Source: Plazaster borealis
Taxonomy: Eukaryota > Echinodermata > Asteroidea > Forcipulatida > Labidiasteridae
Length of the DNA stretch: 64,000 bases
Direction of reading: 5' to 3'
Assembly: GCA_021014325.1 (NCBI GenBank)
Contig: CM037472.1
Span: 39,952,234 to 40,016,233 of the forward strand
Within the stretch, counting starts at the first letter, position 1. Every line of letters starts with the position of its first letter. Shown piece by piece: positions 48,653 to 60,600 of this stretch. The position numbers and the translations under genes are program-made. The notes under the pieces were generated by a model. That model was not told where the DNA came from. It saw nothing but the letters and a program-made list of their open reading frames with translations, and searched no databases.

Positions 48653-48724
48653 CGCCTGGTGTGGGGCTCGAACCCACGACCAAGGATTAATAATCCCATG
48701 CTCTACCAACTGAGCTAACCAGGC
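48653..48724 (-). tRNA. tRNA-Lys-like gene or pseudogene with anticodon ATT
   Basis: The minus strand folds as a cloverleaf. Acceptor stem GCCTGGT pairs with ACCAGGC, the D arm is GCTCAGTTGGTAGAGC, and the T arm GTGGGTTCGAGCCCCAC is perfect. The backbone follows eukaryotic tRNA-Lys (GTAGAGCATGGGA), but the anticodon loop reads TTATTAA. That gives ATT (Asn codon) instead of CTT. The anticodon stem has one T-T mismatch and one G-T pair, and the variable arm is a base short. No CCA is encoded. It lies in the large intron of the YqaJ gene inside the transposon. Confidence 0.6.
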
Positions 48725-49227
48725 TGTGATTTAATCGTACAGGACAATATGGGTATATTTTCCATTAAATACATGTACATTTAGAACTTTACCTCTGAAT
48801 TAGTTTTGAATGTCTATTTGTTACCATTTCAAATATTTGTAACAAAATATTTTTTGAAGGAAGGAAATTGTAAATAAATATTTTTTGTAAACAAATAATG
48901 GAAAAAAAGTGTCACAGGTTTGGATTTATTTACAGCAAGAGTTAAATTATGTGTACCCACAGTGATCAATGAAACCTTTAAACTCTCACCATAAAATGGG
49001 TCAAATAGTTACAGATGCTGTTAGAACGTGACCAATTGAACAATATTGTTTTCACACCAACCCCTGGAGTTAAATTCACAACATGCATGATATGGAATTC
49101 ACAAACTAGAATTTGTCACAGATGTTATACATCAGTTGCATTTTGATAGACTTTTATCATGCTGCAGTCATCTTTAGATTCCATTCCAAACAATGAGACC
49201 CCTCTTAATAACTTGCAAGTTTAATCT

Positions 49228-49259
49228 GTCAGAGTCTTTGTGTGAACAAAGACTCTGAC
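49228..49259. repeat. Perfect 14-bp-stem hairpin
   Basis: GTCAGAGTCTTTG and CAAAGACTCTGAC are perfect inverse complements around a loop of about 6 bases. It lies in the transposon's YqaJ intron. It could be a tiny foldback or a terminator-like structure; no function is implied. Confidence 0.6.
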
Positions 49260-51144
49260 GTATGCATGACATGTCTGACAAAGTTGGCTGCAGCTTGATA
49301 AAGATCTATTGTTTTAATGTTGGCTTTGTGAAGTCATGAGACAGCTTACATAAAAGTTGCCTCTGGCAGTACTGAACCCATTATCAGTGGGCCCTGAACC
49401 ACCTGACCACAGTGCCAGTCTACTTACTTGTTAAATTATATCCAGATTTTGAAGATGCAGATTTTGCAGAGAATCTTATTATTTTAGGTGCTCACAATAC
49501 TTCTTCTCTGATGACTTTCAACAAAATGGTGGCATCCATCACCCACTTAAACTGCAAAATGAGACCTATCAATAGATACAAATTTAGAATCAAGTTTAAA
49601 AGATTTACAAAATGTATTATTTATGAAGAATATAAAAGCAGAGTTACTGTATTAATAGTCCCCTCAACATGGCTTTTTATTAGTCTATAATAACCAAAAA
49701 TGTATTAATTGGGATAGTTGCCCCCAAAACAATATTAGTCCCATGATGACAATTTCCAAGTAAAACCAAACTGGTTTATTTTTTTGAGGATGCCCAATGC
49801 AGTAATCTTTTAATGTTCCCATGAAAGCATATTTCATTGAGTCAATAATTAACTTATTTGAAACAAACATTTTTATATTCTTTTCTCAAGTTCCTACCTG
49901 AAGAAGGGCTTCGCTCATGTGACCTCGTCCTCGCTTTTACAAATTATAAACCTACAAAAACTCATGGTCCAATGTTAAAATTAAAGACAAAATAATTTAA
50001 ACATACTATTATTACAGTACCAGTAGGGCCCAACAATAAAGCTTATGAAACATCACAATTTGATGCTTTATAGTGCAGTGTACTGTGGTATCATTTTTGT
50101 GATACATGCACAAAGTATTGTGCACAAAGTCATGTTTGTACAATACGTGTACATCAAACTTAAACCCTTGATGACAACTGTTTATGCTAGTTTAGGACCC
50201 TAGACCAGTTGTCATACTTGTCATGTCATGATCTACACTGTACATAGCATAGTAATATGTAACCATGGTATAACCATGGAGGTAGAAATAGATTTCTACC
50301 TCAAAAGCTCAATGGTATAACCCAGAATTGGTCACTATAATTTTGAACAATCAGTGGTACATAGGCCCTAATAAAAAGTTGATGGTGAGAAATAAGGAAA
50401 AGTATCGTCTACCACATCAAGTTAAAACAAAATTGTATGATAATATTGAAAGCTATTCTATTATTACTACTAGGTCTATTACTACGTCCACGTCATTGCT
50501 GATTAGTGATTTTAATATTATATGGCCTACAAAAAATACAATCGAATCAAGACAATGTAACCATGGACTTAGTACTAGAATTAGTTAGAAACGATTGTAT
50601 TTTTTTGTAACACAGTCCTCGACCATCATGACATTGTCAATGTTTCTCTCTGTTTTGTACAACAGAAAGAAATGTCTTACTTTTGTCGAAGTAGCTCTCA
50701 GCACAAATCTGAGTCACCGGTGGGAAGTTTTCATTGTTTTTTCCCATTCCTCGAGGGTTAATGGGTGCGGGAGCGTCACTGATCCGTGCTGCAACTTGGT
50801 CGTCCTTGTCAGTCTTCTACAAGCTTCCTCCCGGTCGACGGTTGGACAGACGGGCAAACCTAATTTTAACGCGAAAAAAAAGTCGCCTTTGCAGTTTTTC
50901 CTTAACTACACCGTGTCTTGGCACATTCACTTTAGCTAAAAATGACCTTAATTCGTCTATGCTAAAACTATTTATTTTGTCAAGCAGCTCTTTCTCGGTC
51001 ACTCCTGCCACATCCATTTTTCGTGTACACGAACGTTGTTTACTTTTTTGAGCGACGAGGTGCCAAACTTTTCCCACAGTCCTTTGCGCGCACATGCGCA
51101 GTTGTTCAAAATTGCTATCTTAAATAAGGTCTATGGTAACCCGC

Positions 51145-51465
51145 AAAAGGGGCACCAAGTCAAAGAGCGACTGGTCCCCTCTCATGTCTAACTGTATGCA
51201 GTTTAGGGTGACCGTGTAAAAACATGATTCAATTGAAATGGAATCGCGTCAAAGTACTTGCATTTTGACACGCGCGAAAGCGTCCTAGAAGCGCCATAAA
51301 ACAAGCGCTCGACAGTTTTTAACAAGCGTGCACGCAAAGTAGTCACTTTTGGGAGCCAATCAGCGTTGTTTTTCAGTCCATCCCTACCAGGGGGTTAGTG
51401 ACGAAAGGTATCGATACGGCGCGCTGCCCATGGTAGCGAGTTGCGTTCTTCGTCTGCAATGACAC
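51145..51465 (-). repeat. Dispersed repeat family R1, copy 2
   Basis: The minus-strand copy of 36946-37335 shares CCATGG-CAGC, TATCGATACCTTTCGTCACT, AACGCTGATTGGCT, ACGCTTGTTAAAAAC and GGTCACCCTAAACTGCATAC. It begins immediately right of the ISL2EU element and forms the sequence just upstream of ADCY10. Confidence 0.75.
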
Positions 51466-51681
51466 ATCGGATTGCGTTACCACGCGCAATCTGTAACGCG
51501 CAAAAACTACGCATGCGCGCAACAAAGATACTTTTCTAACAAGTAGGCCTACGTTGTTGTCATGTGTGCACGTACACAAACGGGATTTTTGAAAACGTTT
51601 TAATTTCCACAAACAACAAAACTTTTTCAACTTGTGCATACTTTTGAGCCTGGAGAGACGTATTTTCCGTTACTGCTAAAG

Positions 51682-54600
51682 ATGACAGGTAAATCGTACA
51701 CTGAACTTTCAATTCAATTCAAGTTAACATTTACAACATAATATCCAACATTTGACATTTATGATTTGTGAATTCGTTCGGTTTTAACGATTTATTCAGG
51801 CCTATGGCTATGTATACCAAATTAAAGATTGTGTTTTGTATTAATCGTGTAATTTAGTTTTTGCTTTACTACAATATTACATGTATTTGTCGTTATTTTT
51901 CATAGAAGTATAGAAATAAATTTGTATTTTAATTTGAATTGAATCACAGATTTAAAATTCCAACCCATTGTTAATTTTTCAGCCAATCAGCTAGCTACTC
52001 ACGTCCCCGATCTGGTTATGGAGGCTAACCAGCTCAAATCCCTTCCTCGAAGCCAAAAGTTTGACGGTGTGCTCATGTTTGCAGACATTTCAGGTTAGTT
52101 AATACGTTCAGCTTGCCACGTTGGTTTTGTTTGTTCTCTAATACGATTCTGCCTATAAACGTTCTGATTTATATATAATGATTAACATGATTAATATAGC
52201 ATATTGTACAAAATTTACTGAAAATGATAATTGTACCTAGAATCAATTAGCTTTGCGATTTTGAAATATTTGTATCAGTTTTATCTTGTTATTTATCTTC
52301 AAAACGTTTTAAGATGTTATGTTGAAACATGTCTTTGACCAGGATTCACTGCGCTGACCGAAAGATACAGCATGAGCTCTCGCAACAGCAGCAGCGGAGC
52401 AGAAAAACTCTCTGCTGCCCTCAATAGTTACATTGGAGAAATCGTCGAGAACATCATAGGATCTGAAGGAGATATTCTGAAATTTGCAGGTTGGAGTAAA
52501 AATTCTATAACCGCTGCAATACTCAGCGCATTTTGCGATCCGAACAAAAGATGACCATCATTTGGTGCAGTGTCCAGTTATTATAGTTGTGGAGGTGTTA
52601 ATTTTCACTTTGACAAAACAAAATTTTACCGTAGGCCTATCTCCAAAAGTGTGCATGCGTGCGTCTTGAAGAAAACAAATTTAAATTGAAAACTGTAATT
52701 AAGAGAACAAAATTGTACTTCATTTAGTGACTAACTGTCACAGCCAAAAGGTTGTTATTAAAAGAGAGCAAACACCGGATCACAATAGTTCGGGCAAACC
52801 GTCAAAAAGACAACACATCAACTAAATACCAACACACACACACACTTGGTACACACACACATGCAAAAATGAGCACAAAGCCCCTGGGCACAGAACATGG
52901 GCACAAAAAGCCCTGGGCTGTATGTAGTCCCAGCTATCAATCAATCAATCTTGCACCATATCCCGCAGGACGTTGGCTCCACGAACTTTCACTCCCCACT
53001 CTTGCCTATCTTGCGCTCTTCGGTGTTCCAGGTAGAAGGTGCTGTTAGCAATGATGTCATTTTCCCATCTCTTCCGAGGCCTACCCCGTCTATTTTTTCC
53101 AGTTACTGTTTCAAGTAGGATGCATTTTGGGAGTCTGTTGTTTTTCATTCTCACTATGTGGCCAAACCAGGAAAGTTGGATCTTGTAGATGCGTAAAGTG
53201 ATCAACTCGGGTGGGTTACCACCAGCTGATACTCTCCTGCAATTTCCTGCTCCATTCCTTTATAACTTAACCCATTTTAGTAGAGGCTGTGGAACATAAT
53301 AATCAGACACCAGACATTTAAGTCATAATAGCCTATGGTTTAAAAGGATCAAAATTCTTCTCTCGGGCTTTGCGAATCGTTTCAGTTGTACAAAAGTGAA
53401 TGGTGTAACTGTTTGAAGGCAATTCCAAATCCATATGTTTGAAGAAAAAAACATCCCCGCCGGGAGTCGATCCCAGAACCTTTGAATTAGAAGTCCAACA
53501 CGCCACAGGGACTGCGTATAGTTTCTTCGAGGGTTATATTAGTGCATTAATGTTTCTGTAGTAGAGGGTGCCATAATGATTAGGTCTTCCGTTCATCCAA
53601 TGTTTTTAATGTCTATTCAGGTGATGCATTTCTTGCACTTTGGAAGTTGCAGCGGGATAGCCTGGACTACACACTAATGAGGGTTATCAAATGTGGTCTC
53701 CGTATTCAGGAAAGATGTGACAACAGAGAAACTGAAGTGGGTGTCAAGCTACGCGTTAAATTAGGTCAGTTACCAACTAAGATGGCGGCGGACACAAATT
53801 TGTATTAGAAACAATTTAATGCTCTTTAGTTTTATATTTAACGACCCCATTATTTTCATTCCTTACATACTTACCTCCCACACGTGTTTCTTTCTTTCTT
53901 TTCTGGAATGGAGGAACGCTAAGCTTCATTGGCTACGCGTGGATAAGAAAAGGCTTGACCACCTTTTGTGTGGTTCTCATTGCCCAACTTTGGCGCTCGA
54001 CATGGGGTTATGGTGTACCCCCCCCCCCCCCCAATAGTGTTTTAATTGTGTGTTTGGAATCTCCGGAATTCTTTCGAGGAATTTAGGGGGTACTTCTGTA
54101 TACAAGAGGCAAATAGTGTGTATGTGTATTAGTAACTAGTAAGGGAACATTGGGGATACCATCTGCCCCACAGCATACACAAAGTGTGACCCTCAATGGT
54201 GCAGCGTTTGGCCCGCTCTCCTCCGTCTTCAACGATTGATCATAGCTGAGAGAGACGCTGGTGCTGGACAGGACCCTGGACTGTCATGGCTCCCGAGGAG
54301 CTTATTATCACGGGTCAACGTCTCCCCTTACCTACCTGTGAATATGGGCTGATCTGATGCGGGCTATTGTTGGAGATGATGGGCCTAACGTCTTGCACTT
54401 TAAATCTTGTTAGGGAACTGACTGGGCGGGAGTATCACTGTAAATATTATACTCAGCCGAATATAATTTGCTTTCTGTTATCTTTGCCGGCTTATCATTT
54501 AATTTTGCCTCTGTTTGCCTAAATGCTGCTTTATTAACTGCTCTGATGTTGCTTTAATTCACTGTTCTACTTATGTAATGTACTAAATATCAGTCTAAAT

Positions 54601-57600
54601 GTATTTCGTTCTTTGCTTTTGTGCCTTCACTTACGAAGTCTTTGTTTCTGTCCCATTTCATATAACTTCCGCTTTTCAGAAGGTAGCAATGATTATATAA
54701 AATAATAAGATACTGTGGCATCACGTGAAAATTATAAATTTTACATAAATCATGTCAAAGCACGGTAATGATGTTCATCAAATTCAGTGGTCTGATCATA
54801 CCAGGATATGCCTTGTAAACACGTTTTGATTGATGTTAATGCTTGTTAGGTGTTTCCATTGGACCTGTTCGTGTGACCACAGTGGGCAATGAAGAGTCTC
54901 GTCACTACGTTCTCAGTGGACAGGCTGTCGATGATGCCAACAAAGCCGAGAAGTTCGCCACTTCTGGATCCCTCGTCCTGTCCCCCAAGACCTGGGCTTA
55001 CACCCCGGAACATCAGCTCTTCGAGTACCGCATGATGGAGGATCGAAGACATGTATCAGTACGTTTGTTATAGTCATACAAAAATGTGCAATCACAGATT
55101 GTTTTAAAAATTGTAAGATAACGGATGCCAAGAAATTGTTCAACTCACGGATGTTCTTGTGTTTGATGTCCTCTTGGTCATTGTTGAGGATCAATAAACC
55201 ACTTTTGGGCTCGGATCTGTAAACCTTGTTCTTAATTTTGATCTCGCACAAGCTTGAGTCTTGACTACAGTAGTCATATCGCCACTGTTACTTTCAAAGA
55301 TTCGTTTCTGAAAGTGTACATAGTTTTGAAGTGTTCGGTATTTTTCTGTGAAGGTGCTTTCAATTATCGCCCAACCCATTGAGAACGTAGGTGGTAACGT
55401 TGACCCAAGCTACGGTAACCAGTACAGTAGAGACCAAAAGGACAGTGGTGGGAACCTCACGGGTAAGATCTAGGTTCAATATGGGAACTTAACCAAACAT
55501 GATAATTCCTTGGTATCTTGTTCATCTGACATCTACCGAAATATATATCCCTTGAGTAATGTTAGAATAGATGTGGTGAGTCCACATTTCAGATTTTCGT
55601 TTTATTTTTATTGAGGGGGGGGGGTGCTGTCGGGAGCATGTTACTCTGATTTTCAAAATGAACAAATGTAAAGTTAACAACACTAACACTGCACCGGCCC
55701 GTTCTTCACTCTGATGACGACTAAAAAGCACACACATCAACACTGAACAAACTGGCTCTTCTAAAAACAAGCACTCACTATCAAAAAATCAAAAGTGGCA
55801 TCTAAAATACAATCAATTAGAAACAAGTGACTTTCTTTTAATTTAGTTGGACCAAGTGTGACGGTCATTCGACTCTCATGTTCAGCTCCGTCATCTACCG
55901 ATGAGCATCATGCTGACGCAATGGGAAGAGGTAAAGTGATTTTCGTATTACATCTCTTTCCCCATTTGCATTTTTTTTTGAAATTTTCCTCTGCATACGA
56001 TTTGGAACATACACCAATATACTATGAGTTATCAGACGATTAAGGTTCTATACGTTTTACTACACAGAACGTGGTTGGGCTTTTCGGTCCAGTACCGATG
56101 ACGAGAAAGCAAGACTACGATTATACATCATTAAGCCGGTGCTGCAAAAGGTAGATAAAGCTGCATGGTTCCAAAGCTTTAAAGAAGAAAAATCACATCA
56201 AAAGCCTCGGATTTTCAGCAACCATCCAACCCTGGTTGAACGGACGGCCACTGTTGTATCAGCTACAGTATCGACTTTAATCCCTTAATTATTTTTTTAA
56301 ATGTCGACTTAAAATCTGTAGTTTTTCCAAAATAAAATGTGGTTACAGTTTTGTTGTTAGTACCATTATACAATGATAGATGAGTGGTCATCTGTAATTC
56401 GAATTGATGATATTTATTTGGTTCTGGTCATCTTCTCTTCTAGATTGACGACGGTCTTCCTTTAGAGTACCTTTCCGAGATGAGACAGGTGAGTATAGTC
56501 TTCATCAACCTCGTAGTGTCGTCTTCAGACCACGAGAGTGAGAAGCGCAATCTACACACTGCTTTCAACGTAGTGTACGACGACATGAAGGAATATCAAG
56601 GTAACTGTGTACCATAGACCACCATCGTTGAAGTCAAAAAGGATCTTTACAATAAACCAAAAGTCTGAAAACTGTTAGAAATAGAACTGAGACTTGTGTA
56701 TATCGTTTTAGGTTCAAGATCATACAGGGATAAACAACAACTACACTTGGATGATTTTTTTAACGTAATTTCTTGCCCGTGTATTTTCCGTTGACCTTCG
56801 TCTTATGTAAAATGACTTTGTTTAAAGGCATCGTACACGTTTGGTAATTGTCAAAGACCAGTGTTCTCATTTGGTGTATCCCAACATATGCATAAAATAA
56901 CAAGCCTGTGAAAATTTGGGCTCAATTGGTCATCGAAGTTGCAAGAAAATTATGAAAGAAAAAACACCCTTGTTGTACAAATTTGTGTGCTTTCAGATAG
57001 GAATAAAAACTGCTTGCAAGAAATTGTTATTATTTTAGTGAGAAATTACCTCTTTCTCAAAAACTACGTTACTTCAAAGGGAGTCGTTTCTCACAATGTT
57101 TTATATTATCAACAGCTCTCTGTTGCTTGTTACCAAGTCAGTTTTTATGCTAATATATATTTTGAGTAATTACCAAACGTGTACGATGACTTTAAGCATT
57201 TAGTTGATTTTTTCCCCAAAACTCAATTAATAAAACAAGCATTTTCTTTCTTTGTTTGATCAGGTTGTCTAAACAAGGTGTTTATGTTTGACAAGGTATG
57301 TAAACAACTGGGCAAGCAAAATAAACATGTAAACTTTAAAACAATATGGCATCTTCTTCAAATCTCCTGATCAAAACCCCAAAACGCCAATCAATTTTCA
57401 CAAACTTGACAAGATCACGAATATTATATTTTTTATTTTATTTTAAATAGGGATGCACTTTTCTTGCCATATTTGGTCTTCCTGGTTATAAACACGAGGA
57501 CGACTGCGCACGCGCACTTCAGTGCTCCTATCGATTACTGGAACACCTAAAAGTTACCCCAAATGTCACGTGAGTATATAGAAATGCAAATAAGGTAAAC

Positions 57601-60600
57601 CTAATTAACTAATCACCGGACCGGGTGATCACAACCAATTTCCAAAACTGATCAGAGAAAACTTTGTACTTGTCTGTTGAACTTGTCTGTGTACATACTA
57701 TTCTGTTTGATATTTCATTGACACAAAAACCCATTCGGCCACAATGCACAGCTTATCTATCTACATGACACCTGCAAAACTGATAAAGACGAAGTATGGC
57801 AAAAACAAACGCTACATTGCATGTTGTGTATGTTAGTTACCTTCCTTACAGCCCTATGCTATATATAACCCCGATGACATACTACACCTTTTTTATAAGA
57901 TTGTACGTTACTGGGTGAATACCTGTACTCCTACAGGCAAGCTTCTATTGGTGTGACCACTGGATCTACTTTTTGTGGAGTTATTGGACATGTACATCGA
58001 CATGAATACACTGGTAGGTATATAGTTGATGAGCTACCGGTATATGCGTTAAACACGATCTATCCCATACAATTACTAATATTTGAGCAAAAAAGGCTGT
58101 AAATGGGGGCGTGGTTAATTCCCCTCCCATGCGATTAGCGCGCTTCACTAAAGTGTTGTGTATTTTTCCATTGTGCGATTTACTGTACCACAAACACTGT
58201 CACTGGTATAGACTCTGACGAAGTTTTGTTGCAGTTTTGAAGTTAACCTTTTAAGCTTAATACTTTCATCGCGGCTTATGGTTTTTGTGGAATTTGTTGT
58301 TTGTTCACCTTTTCGTTCCTTTTTTTTGCTTTTTTAACTCAATCATTTGTATTGACTTTGATCAGTGATTGGGAGGAAGGTAAACATGGCTGCCAGACTC
58401 ATGATGCATTACCCTGGCAGAGTGTCTAGCGATCCGGAGACGTTTCATCATTCCAAGCTGCCAAGACACTTCTTCCGTGAACTTCCTCATACAGAAATGA
58501 AAGGTGTTCGAAATGCTGGGGTCATCCAGGAATTTGTGCAAGGAGAAGAGTAAGAGTTGCAACAAAAATGGGTCTTTTTGTTAATGCACATACGGCAAGG
58601 AGAATGGTTATACACTTTTTTCATAACCACAAATTTTTTATATTTTTGACGCAGATCAGAGGTAGTGACAGGAAATACAGTACCGGAATTTGATTATCCA
58701 CTTCTTGGTAAGAAGAATTTATCTTTCCAACTCCTACTCCTTCCCTTTTTTTATTAAAGGGTAGGCCTACTTACTTCGTCTTTGAAACACAATCATTAGA
58801 AAGCCCTGGGACTGACTGTAAATGAAAACCAACCAACAACAAGACAATCAAAAGAATGTCTTTGACGAAATTCCGTTGTAACTGAATCATTTTTTAATTA
58901 TACACTATCGTGTCTATAGGGCGTGGTAAGGAGATGGATGTATTCTTAAATGAGTTACGCTTGATTCGAGAACATCGGGAACGAGGTGAACATCGCCGTG
59001 TTATAGTGTTTGATGGTCAAGCAGGAATCGGCAAAACGAGAATGCTAGATGCTGTCATCAAGGAGGCTGCCAATGACGACAATCTGTACGTTTTACAATA
59101 CTCTATCCTTTGAACCCGCTACAAATAACTTAGCCAAATTCACTTATTCATACTATCATTGAAATAATACATACACTTATTTCGCCACTAACAACTTAAC
59201 AGAATAATACAATTTTCGAAAAAGTGTTTTTCTAAATCTGGCAATAGGCTTTTCAGAAACAAATATTAAAGTTCAAATAAATGCCTTTCATCACTGAGCC
59301 TGCTTTTTATGGGTTTTTAAAATTAATTTATTTATGTTATCATTCTAGGGTGATATCGAGTGCCCTGACGATGACTGACGCCAATGTCCCTTACTATACT
59401 GTTAAGCGTCTAGTAACAGTGCTGCTAGAAATGGAAGATTGCTCAAGTCACGTGGAACGGGAGCATGCGCTGTTGGAGCACATTCAGAACGAGGCTCTCC
59501 GGGAAGATCTCTGCCTTCTGAATGACTTGTTTGTTCTTAAAGTACGATTGTTAAAAATTCTTGCATACCTGACCGAGCAAAGGTTTTCCCACCGGTATCA
59601 GAGTAAAGTCATATCATTATTGAATAGCTTCATTGAAAAAGACAAATTGTTCCGATTAGAATTGTTTCCAATTTTCAATAACTCCACCCGTGAACTTGTT
59701 GCCACTTTTAGCTGCATTGTTGTACTTTATTTGTTGTTTACCCTAGTTACCAACGAACCCAAGATTTCTGAACATGACGAGCGAGCAGCGTATACGTGAG
59801 CTTCATTGTCTAATTGCCAAGATCGTTCACCAGGTCAGCCATTAAGGAAAAAGATCACATTACGGTCGCAGTTCCCATTACTAGAGACACAAATATTGAT
59901 AATATATCAAATCATTTATCCCTCGAATGTCCTTCATTTATTTTGAAGTGCATCTATTGTTAAGTTGTAGCTTGTAGGCCTACTATGTTTTCGATTGGAG
60001 ACTGTTGGATTTGAAAAAATTGAAGTCCAAGGGCTTGGTAAAAAGACATTTCCCCTAAAAACCAAAATTGTTATGCACTCTAGTTGTTTATAGGCTTTTG
60101 CAAATCGGTTGATGTTTATCTTTCTAATTTATCCTAGTTCACTCTCCACCAATGTGTAATTTTTGCCGTGGATGACGCCCATTTTATCGATCAAGACTCC
60201 TGGGACTTCCTGATTGACTTCGCAGAGGACTCCTCAGCCATATGCGTATTGACTATGAGGCCTTTTAAACCCGACAAGCCCCCATGCATAGCGGCCCATC
60301 GTGTACTGTCCCACCCAAACACTTTGCATATTAAGCTCGGCAGTCTGCGCTCTAGTGAGATGGCATCATTGGCGTGCCAGCTTCTTGACGTCGTCAGAGT
60401 TCCGGAAGATCTTGTTGGGTAAGTCATCTCCACATTTCGCTAAAAACGTGTGGAAAATAAAGTAACTTCCAAAACATTATGTATATTTCATTCTACCTGG
60501 GTAAAAGTCCATTCCTGGATAGTATTGGGAGTTTCCATTAGTAAACAGAAGGGTTCTTCTTTCCAAAATATTAAACGATACACTGTTAAAAATGTCCGTA

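Larger units (their letters stand above)
45636..51017 (-). pseudogene. SAP-SWIM-YqaJ exonuclease of ISL2EU transposon, one nonsense codon
   Basis: Exons in transcript order are 51017-50681, 47629-47510, 47264-47138 and 46902-45636. All have AG/GT borders and matching phases, for 617 codons including the stop. Residues about 6-44 form a SAP-like DNA-binding helix pair (DKINSFSIDELRSFL, VVKEKLQRRLF). A SWIM zinc finger spans a splice junction (C190-x-C192, C200-x-H202). The C-terminal half is a YqaJ/lambda-exonuclease fold with Glu440 (QEPTARKQY), Asp479 (ATPDG), Glu493/Lys495 (IIEIKCP) and YYIQVQCQ. Codon 67 is TAG (50817-50819), the only lesion seen; coding character continues on both sides (RRPGGS before, DDQVAARISDAP after). 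The nuclease part is otherwise intact. Its role in transposition is not established. Confidence 0.85.
42117..51132. mobile_element. ISL2EU/IS4EU-type DNA transposon, nearly complete
   Basis: Both ends carry a 21-base perfect inverted repeat starting AGACCTTATTTAAGATAG, flanked on each side by AT (42115-42116 and 51133-51134), consistent with a 2-bp target duplication. Inside are two convergent genes: a THAP-DDE transposase (plus) and a SAP-SWIM-YqaJ nuclease (minus). Their stop codons are 34 bases apart at 45601 and 45636. That gene pair marks the ISL2EU (IS4EU) superfamily. Both genes have introns and each carries one disabling change, so this copy is probably dead but fairly young. It lies about 550 bases upstream of the ADCY10 start codon. 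Confidence 0.88.

Noticed and set aside
50817..51095. Separate small SAP protein starting at the upstream ATG 51095
   Set aside because: The same frame continues after the TAG to a donor with the phase required by the SWIM exon, so it is the first exon of the YqaJ gene. The ATG at 51017 better fits the domain start.
54240..54420. GC-richer segment with short repeated words, considered as an extra ADCY10 exon or SINE
   Set aside because: No splice pair in the needed phase, no match to the cyclase, and no pol III boxes.
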